DNA of 64,000 nucleotides. It comes from Ruminococcus sp. (GTDB lineage Bacteria > Bacillota > Clostridia > Lachnospirales > Lachnospiraceae). The notes beneath the pieces were generated by a model. That model was not told the DNA's origin. It did no database searches and saw only the letters and a list, made by a program, of their open reading frames with translations. Positions within the stretch are counted from its first letter, which is position 1. Every line of letters starts with the position of its first letter. Location of the stretch: NCBI GenBank assembly GCA_013911065.1, contig JACERV010000024.1, forward strand, positions 1 through 64,000, in the 5' to 3' direction. Of this stretch, positions 50,462 through 59,578 are shown in pieces. The translations under genes and the position numbers were made by a program.

Positions 50462-50507
50462 GTATTCAACAAACAATATTGTATACAAAAAATAGTAATG
50501 TATACAA
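50460..50507. promoter_or_regulatory. Array of three GntR-like operators before ppnP
   Basis: TTGTATTCAA (50460-50469), TTGTATACAA (50479-50488) and ATGTATACAA (50498-50507) start exactly 19 bp apart. They match the sites at gntR and lie over the -10 and start region, so the GntR protein should repress ppnP-proC. Confidence 0.72.
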
Positions 50508-50550
50508 CGCGGGAATTGATAAATGAGATATCAAAAGAAGGAGACTCGAA

Positions 50551-50859
50551 ATGGAATTTGAAAACGTAAAATTAGTGAAAGCAGCCAACGTATATTTTGA
50601 TGGAAAAGTAACAAGCAGAACATTCTATATGCCGGATGGCGAAAGAAAGACACTTGGTTTTATGCTTGCAGGAGACTATGAATTCAGTACTGCTGGAGAG
50701 GAGCTCATGGAGGTCCTGGGAGGTACCATGGAAGTAAAATTACCGGGCAGCGATGCTTTCGTTTCTTACAGCGAGGGAAGTGCATTTTCAGTACCTGCAC
50801 AATCCAGTTTTCAAGTAAAAGTAGAGGGATATGCGGACTACTGCTGTTCTTATAAATAG
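50551..50859 (+). CDS. ppnP: Pyrimidine/purine nucleoside phosphorylase (PpnP, DUF1255)
   Basis: A 102-residue cupin-like protein of the DUF1255 family; characterised members phosphorolyse several nucleosides. The family core is visible as [36 protein letters not shown] and [18 protein letters not shown] precedes the ATG. It is the first gene after the GntR operator array and lies 65 bp before proC, so it is co-controlled with proline synthesis. Why is unclear. Confidence 0.9.
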   Translation: MEFENVKLVKAANVYFDGKVTSRTFYMPDGERKTLGFMLAGDYEFSTAGEELMEVLGGTMEVKLPGSDAFVSYSEGSAFSVPAQSSFQVKVEGYADYCCSYK

Positions 50860-50924
50860 AGAGCAGCAAAAAGCGGACGATTCTTTTGGAGCTGACAAAT
50901 AAAAATAAAACAAGGAGGAGTATC

Positions 50925-51719
50925 ATGAAATTAGGATTTATCGGGACAGGCAATATGGCAGGCGCTATCATGGGTGGAATTATCAAGGAAGGTGTCTTCA
51001 AGGCGGAAGAGATGATTGGATCTGATATTTTTGCACCAGGAAGAGAAAAAGCAAAAGCTGACTATGGCATTCATGTAACTGCCGATAACAGGGAAGTGGT
51101 AGAAAAGTCAGAGATCATTATACTTTCTATTAAGCCTCAGTTTTATGCGGACACCATTGCCGGAATTAAAGACCTGGTAACAGATGATAAGATAATTATT
51201 ACTATTGCACCAGGAAAGACTCTGGCATGGCTGGAAGAGCAGTTTGGTAAAAAGGTGAAAATTATCCGTACAATGCCAAATACCCCAGCTATGGTTGGAG
51301 AAGGAATGACAGCAGCATGCCCGAACACATATGTAACGGAAGATGAGCTGAAATATGCGGTTAGTATTTTAAGTGCATTCGGTCAGGTAGAGGTTGTATC
51401 AGAAAGGCTGATGGATGTTGTCGTATCAGTAAGCGGAAGCGCTCCGGCCTATGTATTTCTCTTTATTGAAGCAATGGCTGATGCAGCAGTTGCAGATGGT
51501 ATGCCAAGACCACAGGCTTATAAATTTGCAGCACAGACAGTATATGGAAGTGCTAAAATGGTAATGGAGACCGGAAAACATCCAGGCGAATTAAAAGACA
51601 TGGTATGTTCACCGGCGGGAACTACAATAGAGGCAGTACGTGTGCTGGAAAGAAATGGATTCAGAAGTGCAGTGATAGAAGCAATGAAGGCATGTACTGA
51701 AATATCCAAGAGCTTGTAA
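50925..51719 (+). CDS. proC: Pyrroline-5-carboxylate reductase
   Basis: ProC reduces pyrroline-5-carboxylate to L-proline with NAD(P)H. The 264-residue protein opens with a Rossmann loop GFIGTGNMAGAI, has RTMPNTPAMVGEG in the centre and a C-terminal dimer domain with SVSGSAPAYVF and SPAGTTIEAV. AAGGAGGAG precedes the ATG at 50925. Next to hypD it completes hydroxyproline-to-proline conversion. Confidence 0.96.
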   Translation: MKLGFIGTGNMAGAIMGGIIKEGVFKAEEMIGSDIFAPGREKAKADYGIHVTADNREVVEKSEIIILSIKPQFYADTIAGIKDLVTDDKIIITIAPGKTLAWLEEQFGKKVKIIRTMPNTPAMVGEGMTAACPNTYVTEDELKYAVSILSAFGQVEVVSERLMDVVVSVSGSAPAYVFLFIEAMADAAVADGMPRPQAYKFAAQTVYGSAKMVMETGKHPGELKDMVCSPAGTTIEAVRVLERNGFRSAVIEAMKACTEISKSL

Positions 51720-51743
51720 TTTTAGAATGCTTATTTAAATATA

Positions 51744-51780
51744 AAAAGGAGTCAGACTCTATTGGAGTTTGACTCCTTTT
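51744..51780 (+). terminator. Terminator of proC
   Basis: A 16-base arm 51744-51759 pairs with 51765-51780 with one G:U and ends in TTTT. Confidence 0.9.
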
Positions 51781-51796
51781 GAGTGAAAAAGAAGAT

Positions 51797-51837
51797 CAAG
51801 GGGGACAGTCCCTTTTCAAAAGGGACTGTCCCCCTTG
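51797..51837. repeat. 20-bp perfect palindrome with GGGACAGTCCC core
   Basis: Bases 51797-51816 and 51818-51837 are perfect complements around a single C. Each arm itself contains the palindromic core GGGACAGTCCC or its mirror. It lies between the proC terminator and tetR and belongs to the extragenic palindrome set of this window. Confidence 0.75.
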
Positions 51838-51955
51838 CAGCGTCTCCCTTGCATCGCCCTCTTACGTCGTTTCCTTTGAAGAACTCTTTGCATGTCTTTC
51901 ATTTTGTGTTAAAATGAAGTTGGGGAAATTTGATTAGAGAAGGAATAAATAATAT

Positions 51956-52543
51956 ATGAAAGAACCAATGGAAAAGAAAAGTGTAAAAGCAAGAATTGTG
52001 TCTGCGGCATGGCAGATGTTTTATGATAAAGGATATGATCAGACTACGGTGGATGACATTATTGAGCTGTCAGGTACATCAAAAGGGTCGTTTTATTATT
52101 ATTTCAGTACAAAGGATGAACTGCTGAGCACACTGTCCACTGTATTGGATGATTATTATGAAACGTTATCTGTAGAAATGGATCAGGAGATGAATAATTA
52201 TGACAAGCTCCTGTATCTGAATTATAAAATCCATACTATGATGGAGGAGAGAATCAACATTGATTTGCTGTCCTCACTGTATTCTACCCAGTTGACTGCG
52301 AAGGGACAAAGACATCTTCTTGACCAGAACCGGGTATATTACCGTCTGATTGCGGGAATTGTGGAAGCAGGACAAAAGAAGGGCGAGATACGCTCTGACA
52401 AATCAATAGGGGAGATTACAAAATATTATTCTTTATGTGAAAGGGCTTTGGTTTCCGACTGGTGCCTTAGTAAGGGCGATTATTCACTGGGTGAATACAG
52501 TAAGGAATATATGCCTATTATGATGGGATATTTTAAGTTATAA
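51956..52543 (+). CDS. TetR-family transcriptional regulator
   Basis: A 195-residue repressor. The N-terminal HTH (about 10-57) reads VKARIVSAAWQMFYDKGYDQ and VDDIIELSGTSKGSFYYYF, as in TetR proteins; the rest is a helical ligand domain of unknown specificity. GAAGGAA precedes the ATG. It lies 48 bp before an nrdG-type gene and may control it and the GH127 gene. Confidence 0.9.
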   Translation: MKEPMEKKSVKARIVSAAWQMFYDKGYDQTTVDDIIELSGTSKGSFYYYFSTKDELLSTLSTVLDDYYETLSVEMDQEMNNYDKLLYLNYKIHTMMEERINIDLLSSLYSTQLTAKGQRHLLDQNRVYYRLIAGIVEAGQKKGEIRSDKSIGEITKYYSLCERALVSDWCLSKGDYSLGEYSKEYMPIMMGYFKL

Positions 52544-52591
52544 GTATATCTATCCTTAGGAAGGCTAATGTGATGACTGGGGGAATTGGGG

Positions 52592-53287
52592 ATGAATATT
52601 CAGGGATTACAAAAACTGACACTTTTGGATTATCCGGAAAAGGTGGCATGCACAATTTTTACGGCAGGCTGTAATTTCCGGTGTCCTTTCTGCCATAATG
52701 CATCACTGGTGACACATGTAGACCCTCACAACGAAATGCAAAAGGAAGAGGTCCTGGGATTTTTGCGCAAGCGCCAGGGGATTTTGGACGGGATGTGTAT
52801 CAGTGGGGGAGAGCCTTTGCTGCAGCCTGACATCGAGGAGTTTCTCGTGGAAGTGAAAAATATCGGTTATGCTATAAAGCTGGATACGAATGGAAGTAAT
52901 GCTGTGCTTCTGCGGCGGCTGGTGGAGCAAGGTTTGGTTGATTATGTGGCAATGGATATTAAAAACGCACCTGAAAAATATGGGGAAACCATAGGGATTA
53001 AAGGATATCATCTGGAAAATATTCTGCAGAGTGTAGATTTTCTCTTGTCCGGTGCTGTGCCTTATGAATTTAGGACTACAGTAGTAAGGGAGCTGCATAA
53101 GCGGGAAGACTTTGCTGCTATCGGTCGCTGGATCAGGAGAGCTGAAAGATATTATCTGCAAGGATTTGTGGATTCAGGTGATTTGATTCAGCCGGGACTT
53201 CGGGGATATACAAAAGATATCATGGAACAGGCGCTGGAAATTGTGAGAAGGAATGTTCCAAACGCAGAATTAAGGGGAGTAGAATAA
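52592..53287 (+). CDS. nrdG: Anaerobic ribonucleotide reductase activating protein (NrdG-type radical SAM)
   Basis: A 231-residue radical-SAM protein of the longer NrdG subfamily (TIGR02495-like), expected to generate the glycyl radical on NrdD. The opening MNIQGLQKLTLLDYPEKV and the CNFRCPFCHN cluster motif are characteristic, followed by CISGGEPLLQ. The ATG at 52592 follows a G-rich site. Its stop shares one base with the GH127 start (TAATG). The only NrdD seen is 8.7 kb downstream, beyond GH127 and opp, so the link is by family. Confidence 0.87.
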   Translation: MNIQGLQKLTLLDYPEKVACTIFTAGCNFRCPFCHNASLVTHVDPHNEMQKEEVLGFLRKRQGILDGMCISGGEPLLQPDIEEFLVEVKNIGYAIKLDTNGSNAVLLRRLVEQGLVDYVAMDIKNAPEKYGETIGIKGYHLENILQSVDFLLSGAVPYEFRTTVVRELHKREDFAAIGRWIRRAERYYLQGFVDSGDLIQPGLRGYTKDIMEQALEIVRRNVPNAELRGVE

Positions 53288-55728
53288 TGGAATTAACGGA
53301 CAGCGAAGTTGTACGGAAAGACGGGGAAGCTCTTTACATAGGGAATATAAATACAGTAGAAGCAGACCTGACACTTCCGGTGATAGGAAAATATGGGGCG
53401 CATATTTGCTGGAAATCTGAGCAGGAACATTACATAACACCTGAAGGAAGGGTAACGAGACCATCATACGGAACTGGGAACCGGACTGTAAAGCTTACAG
53501 CTTTTCTTACATATGGGAGTGCAGCAAGAAAACGGGAGTTTAAAGTAACCCTGTTGGAAAAGAAGAAAGAAATGCAGGTTTTGGAAGTCTATCCAATTCA
53601 GTTGGAGGGACAGATAAATAATGTATGTTATTTGCCTTTTTATGTACCTGTGCGCACCGAAGACGGATACCTTATGCATGAGGTCATTTGGGAGTGCGGG
53701 ACGGGATTCCAAAGTGGAGAGATTGGCATACATGAAGTTACCGGATATCTCAAAGACAGAAAGTGGAAGAACCCAAAGAACGGGGAAATAGGAAAAATTC
53801 CAGCAGTAGCTTACATCCACATACGAGAAAAGAAAAACGGGAAAGAATATATACTGGAAGGTGGAAACGCAGAGACAGCAGGTCATACGGGCATGGAAAA
53901 TGCGGCGAAGGTGACCAGCCTTGCCGACGGCAAAGACCGCAATATTAGCTTGACGGGAGAGAATGAGTTTTTCAAAGCGCAGGAACGTATGCTGACATTC
54001 CTGCTTGGGACAGACGATGACCAGATGCTTTATAATTTTCGCAGAGAGGCAGGTCTGGATATAAAAGGGGCATCCCCTATGATTGGGTGGGATTCTCCTG
54101 AGTGCCTGGTGCGCGGACATACTACAGGGCATTATCTGTCTGCGCTGGCATTGTGTTTTCGTGCTACAGGGGAGGTTCGGATTCTCAAAAAGGCCGAATA
54201 CATGGTAGAAAGTCTGGGACAGTGCCAGAGGGCGCTGCCAGAGCAGAAAGGGTATAATCCGGGGTTTTTAAGCGCTTATCCGGAGGAACAGTTTGATCTC
54301 TTGGAAGCATATACACCATATCCGGAAATATGGGCACCTTATTATACACTACATAAAATTCTTGCAGGTTTGCTGGACTGTGAAAAGTGGACAGGAATTG
54401 CAGAGGCATTAGAGATAGCGGATAAGATAGGAGAATGGATATTCCGGCGCCTGACCAGGCTGAATGAGGGGCAGCGGATGAAGATGTGGAGCATCTACAT
54501 TGCCGGAGAATTCGGGGGAATTAATGAAAGCCTGGCAGAGCTGTATTTAAGAACAGGAAAAGAAATTCATCTGCAGTCAGCGGAGATGTTTGATAATGAC
54601 CGTTTATTTTTGCCTATGGAGATGAAGCAGGATGCACTTGACGGAATGCACGCAAATCAGCATATCCCTCAGGCCATAGGGGCAATGAAAATTTACGAAG
54701 CATCAGGAGATAGAAGGTATTATGACATTGCAAAGTTTTTCTGGGAGTCGGTTACATCGGGGCATTGCTACTCAATCGGCGGGACCGGAGAGACAGAGAT
54801 GTTTCATGGAAGAAATAGGATTGGAAGCTTTTTGACGGAGAATACCGCAGAAAGCTGTGCATCTTATAATATGCTGAAGCTGACGAAGCTTTTGTATCAA
54901 TATGAGCCGCTGGCCTCCTATATGGACTACTACGAAAGGACAATGCAGAATCATATTCTTGCGTCTCTGGATAAAGAACCAAGCGGAGAGACTGTTTACT
55001 TCCTGCCTCTTGGTCCCGGATTTACCAAAAAATTTGAAAGAGAAAATACATGCTGTCATGGTACCGGTATGGAGAATCATTTCAAGTACATTGAGTCTGT
55101 TTACTTTCAGGACAAGGATACCTTGTACATAAATCTTTTTCTTGAATCGAAGGCTCGTTGGCAAGAGCGCGGAATCTCTATCAGACAGGCAGTTCAGGAA
55201 GAGAGGCCGGGAGAAATCAAGTTATATTTGCAGCGCGAAAATCAGGAATCTGAAAAAGAGGAGTATAAAAGCCAGACACCTGAGAGCCGGAAATGTCACC
55301 TGAAAATCAGAAGGCCATATTGGTGTGCAGGTGAGCACAGGGTGACGGTCAATGGAAAAACAAAAATATGTCCGGTCCAAGAGGATGGATATCTGAATCT
55401 TACCATGGGGGAGGATGAATGGGAGGAGGCAGAAAGTGGCATTTCAATTTCAATTCATTTTCCATGTGTCCTCCGCCTGGAGCGTACTCCTGACAATGCA
55501 CAACTTGCAGCACTGGCTTACGGTCCCTATATATTTGCAGCACTTTCTGAGCAAAAAGATTACCTGGATATACCGCTCGGGGAAGATACATTGGAAGAAA
55601 TGTTTGCAAGAGAAGAAAAACCCCTTGCTTTCCGGTATAGAACGCTGAAATTTATACCATTATATCAAGTTTCAAGGGAGGCATATCATGTCTATTTTTC
55701 GGTGAGAAGGTTGTTGAACAAATGTTAA
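53287..55728 (+). CDS. GH127 beta-L-arabinofuranosidase
   Basis: An 813-residue cytoplasmic glycosidase; no signal peptide is seen. An N-terminal Ig-like domain of about 100 residues (ICWKSEQEHYITPEG...) precedes the GH127 catalytic alpha/alpha barrel. Typical pieces are RGHTTGHYLSALA, EFGGINESLAELY, HANQHIPQAIGA and ENTCCHGTGMENH, where Cys589 and Cys590 correspond to the nucleophile and zinc-binding pair. Founders of the family release L-arabinose from hydroxyproline-linked arabinan of plant extensins, which fits the hydroxyproline genes nearby. Translation is coupled to the radical-SAM gene. Confidence 0.9.
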   Translation: MELTDSEVVRKDGEALYIGNINTVEADLTLPVIGKYGAHICWKSEQEHYITPEGRVTRPSYGTGNRTVKLTAFLTYGSAARKREFKVTLLEKKKEMQVLEVYPIQLEGQINNVCYLPFYVPVRTEDGYLMHEVIWECGTGFQSGEIGIHEVTGYLKDRKWKNPKNGEIGKIPAVAYIHIREKKNGKEYILEGGNAETAGHTGMENAAKVTSLADGKDRNISLTGENEFFKAQERMLTFLLGTDDDQMLYNFRREAGLDIKGASPMIGWDSPECLVRGHTTGHYLSALALCFRATGEVRILKKAEYMVESLGQCQRALPEQKGYNPGFLSAYPEEQFDLLEAYTPYPEIWAPYYTLHKILAGLLDCEKWTGIAEALEIADKIGEWIFRRLTRLNEGQRMKMWSIYIAGEFGGINESLAELYLRTGKEIHLQSAEMFDNDRLFLPMEMKQDALDGMHANQHIPQAIGAMKIYEASGDRRYYDIAKFFWESVTSGHCYSIGGTGETEMFHGRNRIGSFLTENTAESCASYNMLKLTKLLYQYEPLASYMDYYERTMQNHILASLDKEPSGETVYFLPLGPGFTKKFERENTCCHGTGMENHFKYIESVYFQDKDTLYINLFLESKARWQERGISIRQAVQEERPGEIKLYLQRENQESEKEEYKSQTPESRKCHLKIRRPYWCAGEHRVTVNGKTKICPVQEDGYLNLTMGEDEWEEAESGISISIHFPCVLRLERTPDNAQLAALAYGPYIFAALSEQKDYLDIPLGEDTLEEMFAREEKPLAFRYRTLKFIPLYQVSREAYHVYFSVRRLLNKC

Positions 55729-55755
55729 TTTTGTGCATAGGTTTTTAAAATATGA

Positions 55756-55784
55756 TTGATAAATATTAAACAAAGTGGTATTAT
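55756..55784 (+). promoter_or_regulatory. Promoter of the opp operon
   Basis: TTGATA (55756-55761), a 17-bp spacer and TATTAT (55779-55784), giving a leader of about 105 bases. Confidence 0.65.
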
Positions 55785-55897
55785 AAAAGGGATTGTTTTA
55801 ACAATTATGAAAGCTGATAATTTTATAGGCGCGATAAAAAAGCTTATTAAATTATCGAGGGAGATTTTACCAAACAAACAAAAAAGGAGAAGATTTT

Positions 55898-57538
55898 ATG
55901 AAAAAGAAAATTCTTGCAGTGCTAATGGCAGCAACGTTTGTTGTAGGTACACTGGCCGGCTGCTCGACTCCGACATCATCTGTAGATGATAAGGATAAGA
56001 AGGCTGACAGCGCCGGCACCAGCAGCAATGTCATCCGCTATTCACTGACAGCAGAGCCTCCGACATTGGATCCACAGCTTGCCAACTCTATTCCGAGTGC
56101 TACGGTATGCTATCACCTTTTTGATGGCCTCATGAGAAATGAAGAAGGTGATGTAAAGTATGCAGCGGCAGAGTCTTATGAAGTATCTGACGATGGACTC
56201 ACTTACACCTTCAAATTGAGAGAAACCTATTGGAGTGACGGTGAAAAGGTTAAAGCACAGGATTTCGTGTACGGTATGCAGCGTCTGGAAGATCCTGCTA
56301 CAGCAAGTGAATATGCATTTATCGGTATGATTATTAAGAATGCGGCTGCGGTTAACGCAGGAGAGATGGCAGTAGAGGAGCTTGGCGTTTCTGCACCGGA
56401 CGAGTCCACAGTTGAGATTACATTAGAATATCCTGCACCTTATTTCCTTTCCATGCTTTCTAATGCGCAATTCATGCCATCCCGCCAGGATTTGGTTGAG
56501 AAATACGGAAAAGATTTTGCGGCAGAGCCGGAAAACAATGTATATAATGGACCGTTTAAACTTACAAAATGGGCTCATGGGGATAGAATTACATTAGAGA
56601 AGAATGACAAATACTGGGATGCCGACAGTGTAAAACTGGATGGAGCAGAAATTCTCACGGTTCAGGAGCAGGCTACAGCAGTTGCCATGTTTGATGAAGG
56701 CGAGTTGGATTTTGCAGATGTACCTACAGCTCTGAGTGCAAATTACGAAGGAAAGACAACACCTTACTATGATGGAGCCAATGACTATATCATGATGAAC
56801 CAGTCAGAGGGCAGCCCTCTCGCAAGCAAGAATTTAAGACTTGCGATTAACTATGCGCTGGACCGGGAAAACTATGCAAAGTTATCTCATGACGGCATCT
56901 ATGCGCCAAATACCCGCTATGTACTTCCACAGGTAAGTGGTTTAGAGGGCGAGTATGGTGACGAGTATCCATATGAAGCATTCCCGCTGAAGGGAGATCC
57001 AGATAAGGCGAAAGAGTATCTTGAGGCAGCATTAACTGACCTTGGAGCAGCATCTGCATCTGATATTGAACTTGAACTGCTTACAGGCGATACAGAGGAT
57101 AACAAAAAAGAAGTAGAGGTTGTTCAGTCTCAGCTTCAGGAAACTCTGGGTATCAAAGTAAACATCAAGCAGGTTCCATACAAACAAAGACTTCAATTGG
57201 AAGCAGATTTGGATTATCAGATGGTTGTAACAGGATGGGTTCCGGATTATCCAGACCCGATTTCCTACCTGGAACTGTGGACAACAGATTCTTCCTATAA
57301 CCATGCGGCATATTCCAGCGAAACATATGACAACTATATCAAGTTGTCTAATACAACAACTGACTTAAAAGAAAGAATGGATGCTCTTTTTGCAGCAGAG
57401 AAGACATTCTGTGAAGATGGAGTTGTAGCACCTCTTCAGTTACGTCAGAAAGAAATGCTGACCAGTGAAAACCTGAAAGGTCTTAAAACTTACTTTGTAG
57501 GCATTAACTATGATTTTGTACATGCATATTTTGAATAA
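55898..57538 (+). CDS. oppA: Oligopeptide ABC transporter substrate-binding lipoprotein
   Basis: A 546-residue extracellular binding protein of the OppA/SBP-5 family. It has a lipoprotein signal ending LAGC (Cys22), a Ser/Asp/Lys linker, and the family motif AAESYEVSDDGLTYTFKLRE. RYSLTAEPPTLDPQLA is the expected N-terminal strand. It heads a five-gene opp operon and is followed by two hairpins. Peptides, possibly from the same plant or collagen substrates that feed HypD, are the likely cargo. Confidence 0.93.
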   Translation: MKKKILAVLMAATFVVGTLAGCSTPTSSVDDKDKKADSAGTSSNVIRYSLTAEPPTLDPQLANSIPSATVCYHLFDGLMRNEEGDVKYAAAESYEVSDDGLTYTFKLRETYWSDGEKVKAQDFVYGMQRLEDPATASEYAFIGMIIKNAAAVNAGEMAVEELGVSAPDESTVEITLEYPAPYFLSMLSNAQFMPSRQDLVEKYGKDFAAEPENNVYNGPFKLTKWAHGDRITLEKNDKYWDADSVKLDGAEILTVQEQATAVAMFDEGELDFADVPTALSANYEGKTTPYYDGANDYIMMNQSEGSPLASKNLRLAINYALDRENYAKLSHDGIYAPNTRYVLPQVSGLEGEYGDEYPYEAFPLKGDPDKAKEYLEAALTDLGAASASDIELELLTGDTEDNKKEVEVVQSQLQETLGIKVNIKQVPYKQRLQLEADLDYQMVVTGWVPDYPDPISYLELWTTDSSYNHAAYSSETYDNYIKLSNTTTDLKERMDALFAAEKTFCEDGVVAPLQLRQKEMLTSENLKGLKTYFVGINYDFVHAYFE

Positions 57539-57563
57539 GACATCAGAGAGCTTATAATCAATT

Positions 57564-57663
57564 CAAGACGGCAGTTTGTCTGCCGTCTTGATATGTTGAG
57601 GGGAAGTATATACTTATTAGGGTTCACCGAATATAATTATATTCATTTTGAGAGAAGTGAACC
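57564..57663 (+). promoter_or_regulatory. Two intercistronic hairpins between oppA and oppB
   Basis: CAAGACGGCAG (57564-57574) pairs perfectly with CTGCCGTCTTG (57580-57590). Further on GGTTCAC/GTGAACC (57621- and -57663) encloses a perfect 16-bp palindrome GAATATAATTATATTC (57629-57644). Neither has a T-run. They probably stabilise the oppA message or limit read-through. Confidence 0.6.
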
Positions 57664-57709
57664 TACTTATATTCAGTGAAGAAGAAAGAGAAAGAAAGGA
57701 AATACGGCT

Positions 57710-58630
57710 ATGACAAAATATATTTTGAAAAGGGTCGGGATGTCTGTTGTTACGATTCTCCTGTTGATTACGGTTGTATTTTTCCTGGTCAGATTAATGC
57801 CCGGGGATCCGTTCAGCAATGGTAAGATGACAGCGGAAATACATGCCAATATGGAGGCATACTATGGATTTGACAAGCCTCTTCCTGTACAATATGTGAA
57901 ATATTTGAATAATCTGGCTCATGGGGACTTGGGCTACTCCATGAAATACACAAACCGTACGGTGGTAGACACCATTAAAGGGTCTTTCCCATACTCTTTT
58001 GATTTGGGGATAAGGGCGCTGGTATTTGCAATTTCTTTTGGCTTGGTGCTGGGAATTATTGCAGCATTGAACCGGGGGAAAAAGCTGGACTTTATTTGCA
58101 TTCTCATTGCAATTATCGGTACTTCTGTACCTGATTTTATTATGGGTTCTATCCTGCAGTTTTTCTTTGGAATTAAGTGGGGACTATTCCCCGTGGCTCA
58201 ATATCTGGGCTTTCAATATACGATTCTTCCGTCAGTGGCAATCGGGTTCTATACACTGGCCAGCGTATCCAGGCTTATGAGAGCAGGTATGCTGGAGGTT
58301 GTAGAGCAGGATTATATTAAGACGGCCAAGGCAAAGGGATTGTCAAAAGCGAGGATTACGCTGAAACATCAGATGAGAAATGCAATTATGCCGGTCATTA
58401 CCATATTAGGTCCTATTGTGGCTGCAGTGCTTACAGGTACTTTTGTAATTGAGTCCTTGTTTGCCATTCCAGGCATGGGTAAATATTATGTGGAGAGCGT
58501 ACAGATGCAGGATTATACAATGATACTGGGGATGACGATTTTCTACGGTACGTTTCTTGTTATTGCCAATATGGTGGTAGACATTGTGTATGGCTTTATT
58601 GATCCGAGAGTACGTCTGGCAGGAAAGTAG
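57710..58630 (+). CDS. oppB: Oligopeptide ABC transporter permease OppB
   Basis: A 306-residue permease with six predicted membrane segments. The start TKYILKRVGMSVVTILL with FFLVRLMPGDPF is typical of the family, and the EAA loop (VEQDYIKTAKAKGLSKARI) contacts the ATPases. GAAAGGAAA precedes the ATG. Confidence 0.94.
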   Translation: MTKYILKRVGMSVVTILLLITVVFFLVRLMPGDPFSNGKMTAEIHANMEAYYGFDKPLPVQYVKYLNNLAHGDLGYSMKYTNRTVVDTIKGSFPYSFDLGIRALVFAISFGLVLGIIAALNRGKKLDFICILIAIIGTSVPDFIMGSILQFFFGIKWGLFPVAQYLGFQYTILPSVAIGFYTLASVSRLMRAGMLEVVEQDYIKTAKAKGLSKARITLKHQMRNAIMPVITILGPIVAAVLTGTFVIESLFAIPGMGKYYVESVQMQDYTMILGMTIFYGTFLVIANMVVDIVYGFIDPRVRLAGK

Positions 58631-58641
58631 GTGGAGATAAA

Positions 58642-59565
58642 ATGGAGACAATTTCAAAAGACAAGTTTAAAATAATCGGAAAAAATAGTGAACATATGGA
58701 ATCCATATCCAGGCCGAATCTGTCATACTGGCAGGACGCATGGAGAAGAATCCGTCAGAACAGGGTAGCATTTTTCTCCCTTATGGCGATTAGTTTATAT
58801 GTACTGCTGGCAATTTTTGCTCCTATTCTGAGCAGTCATGATATGGCGAAACAAAATGCCGATGCCATGAACCAGTTTATCTCAAAAGAAAATTGGTTTG
58901 GAACAGACGCACTTGGAAGAGACTTGTGGGTACGTGTCTGGATGGGAGCGAGAGTTTCCCTGGCAATCGGTTTCGTTGCAACATTGATTAATACAGTGGT
59001 CGGTTCCATGATTGGCGGTGTTGCGGGATATTATGGCGGCAAGGCTGATATGCTTATTATGAGAATCGTAGATGTTATTTATGGTATTCCAAGTCTTATT
59101 GTGACAATCCTTGTTATGGTAGTTTTGGGGGCGGGTATACAGAGCCTGATTATAGCTATGATTATTGTAGGCTGGATTGGAACCTGCCGTGTTGTCCGAG
59201 GAGAAGTGCTAAAGCAGAAGGAGCAGGATTTTGTAGCTGCTGCCAAAGTTTTGGGAGTTTCTAATCTCACAATTATTGTCAAACATATTCTTCCTAACGT
59301 TATGGGAATCCTGATTACGAACCTGACTCTTGCAATTCCAAATGCAATTTTCCAGGAAGCCTTTTTAAGTTATATCGGGCTGGGTATTGCTCCTCCGGAC
59401 AGCAGCTGGGGGATTCTGGCAAAAGAAGGAACAAAGATGCTCAGGGTAGCACCTCACGAGCTGTTTATTCCGGCATTTTTTATCTGTACTACAATGCTGG
59501 CATTGAACCTTTTGGGTGATGGACTTCGAGATGCATTTGACCCGAAACTCAGAGGAACGGAATAG
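58642..59565 (+). CDS. oppC: Oligopeptide ABC transporter permease OppC
   Basis: A 307-residue permease. A cytoplasmic N-terminus (SYWQDAWRRIRQNRVAF) leads to a membrane anchor, a short outer loop with the OppC motif WFGTDALGRDLWVRV, and a five-helix core with the EAA loop (EQDFVAAAKVLGVSNLTI). It follows oppB by 11 bp. Confidence 0.94.
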   Translation: METISKDKFKIIGKNSEHMESISRPNLSYWQDAWRRIRQNRVAFFSLMAISLYVLLAIFAPILSSHDMAKQNADAMNQFISKENWFGTDALGRDLWVRVWMGARVSLAIGFVATLINTVVGSMIGGVAGYYGGKADMLIMRIVDVIYGIPSLIVTILVMVVLGAGIQSLIIAMIIVGWIGTCRVVRGEVLKQKEQDFVAAAKVLGVSNLTIIVKHILPNVMGILITNLTLAIPNAIFQEAFLSYIGLGIAPPDSSWGILAKEGTKMLRVAPHELFIPAFFICTTMLALNLLGDGLRDAFDPKLRGTE

Positions 59566-59578
59566 GAGGAACCAATAG

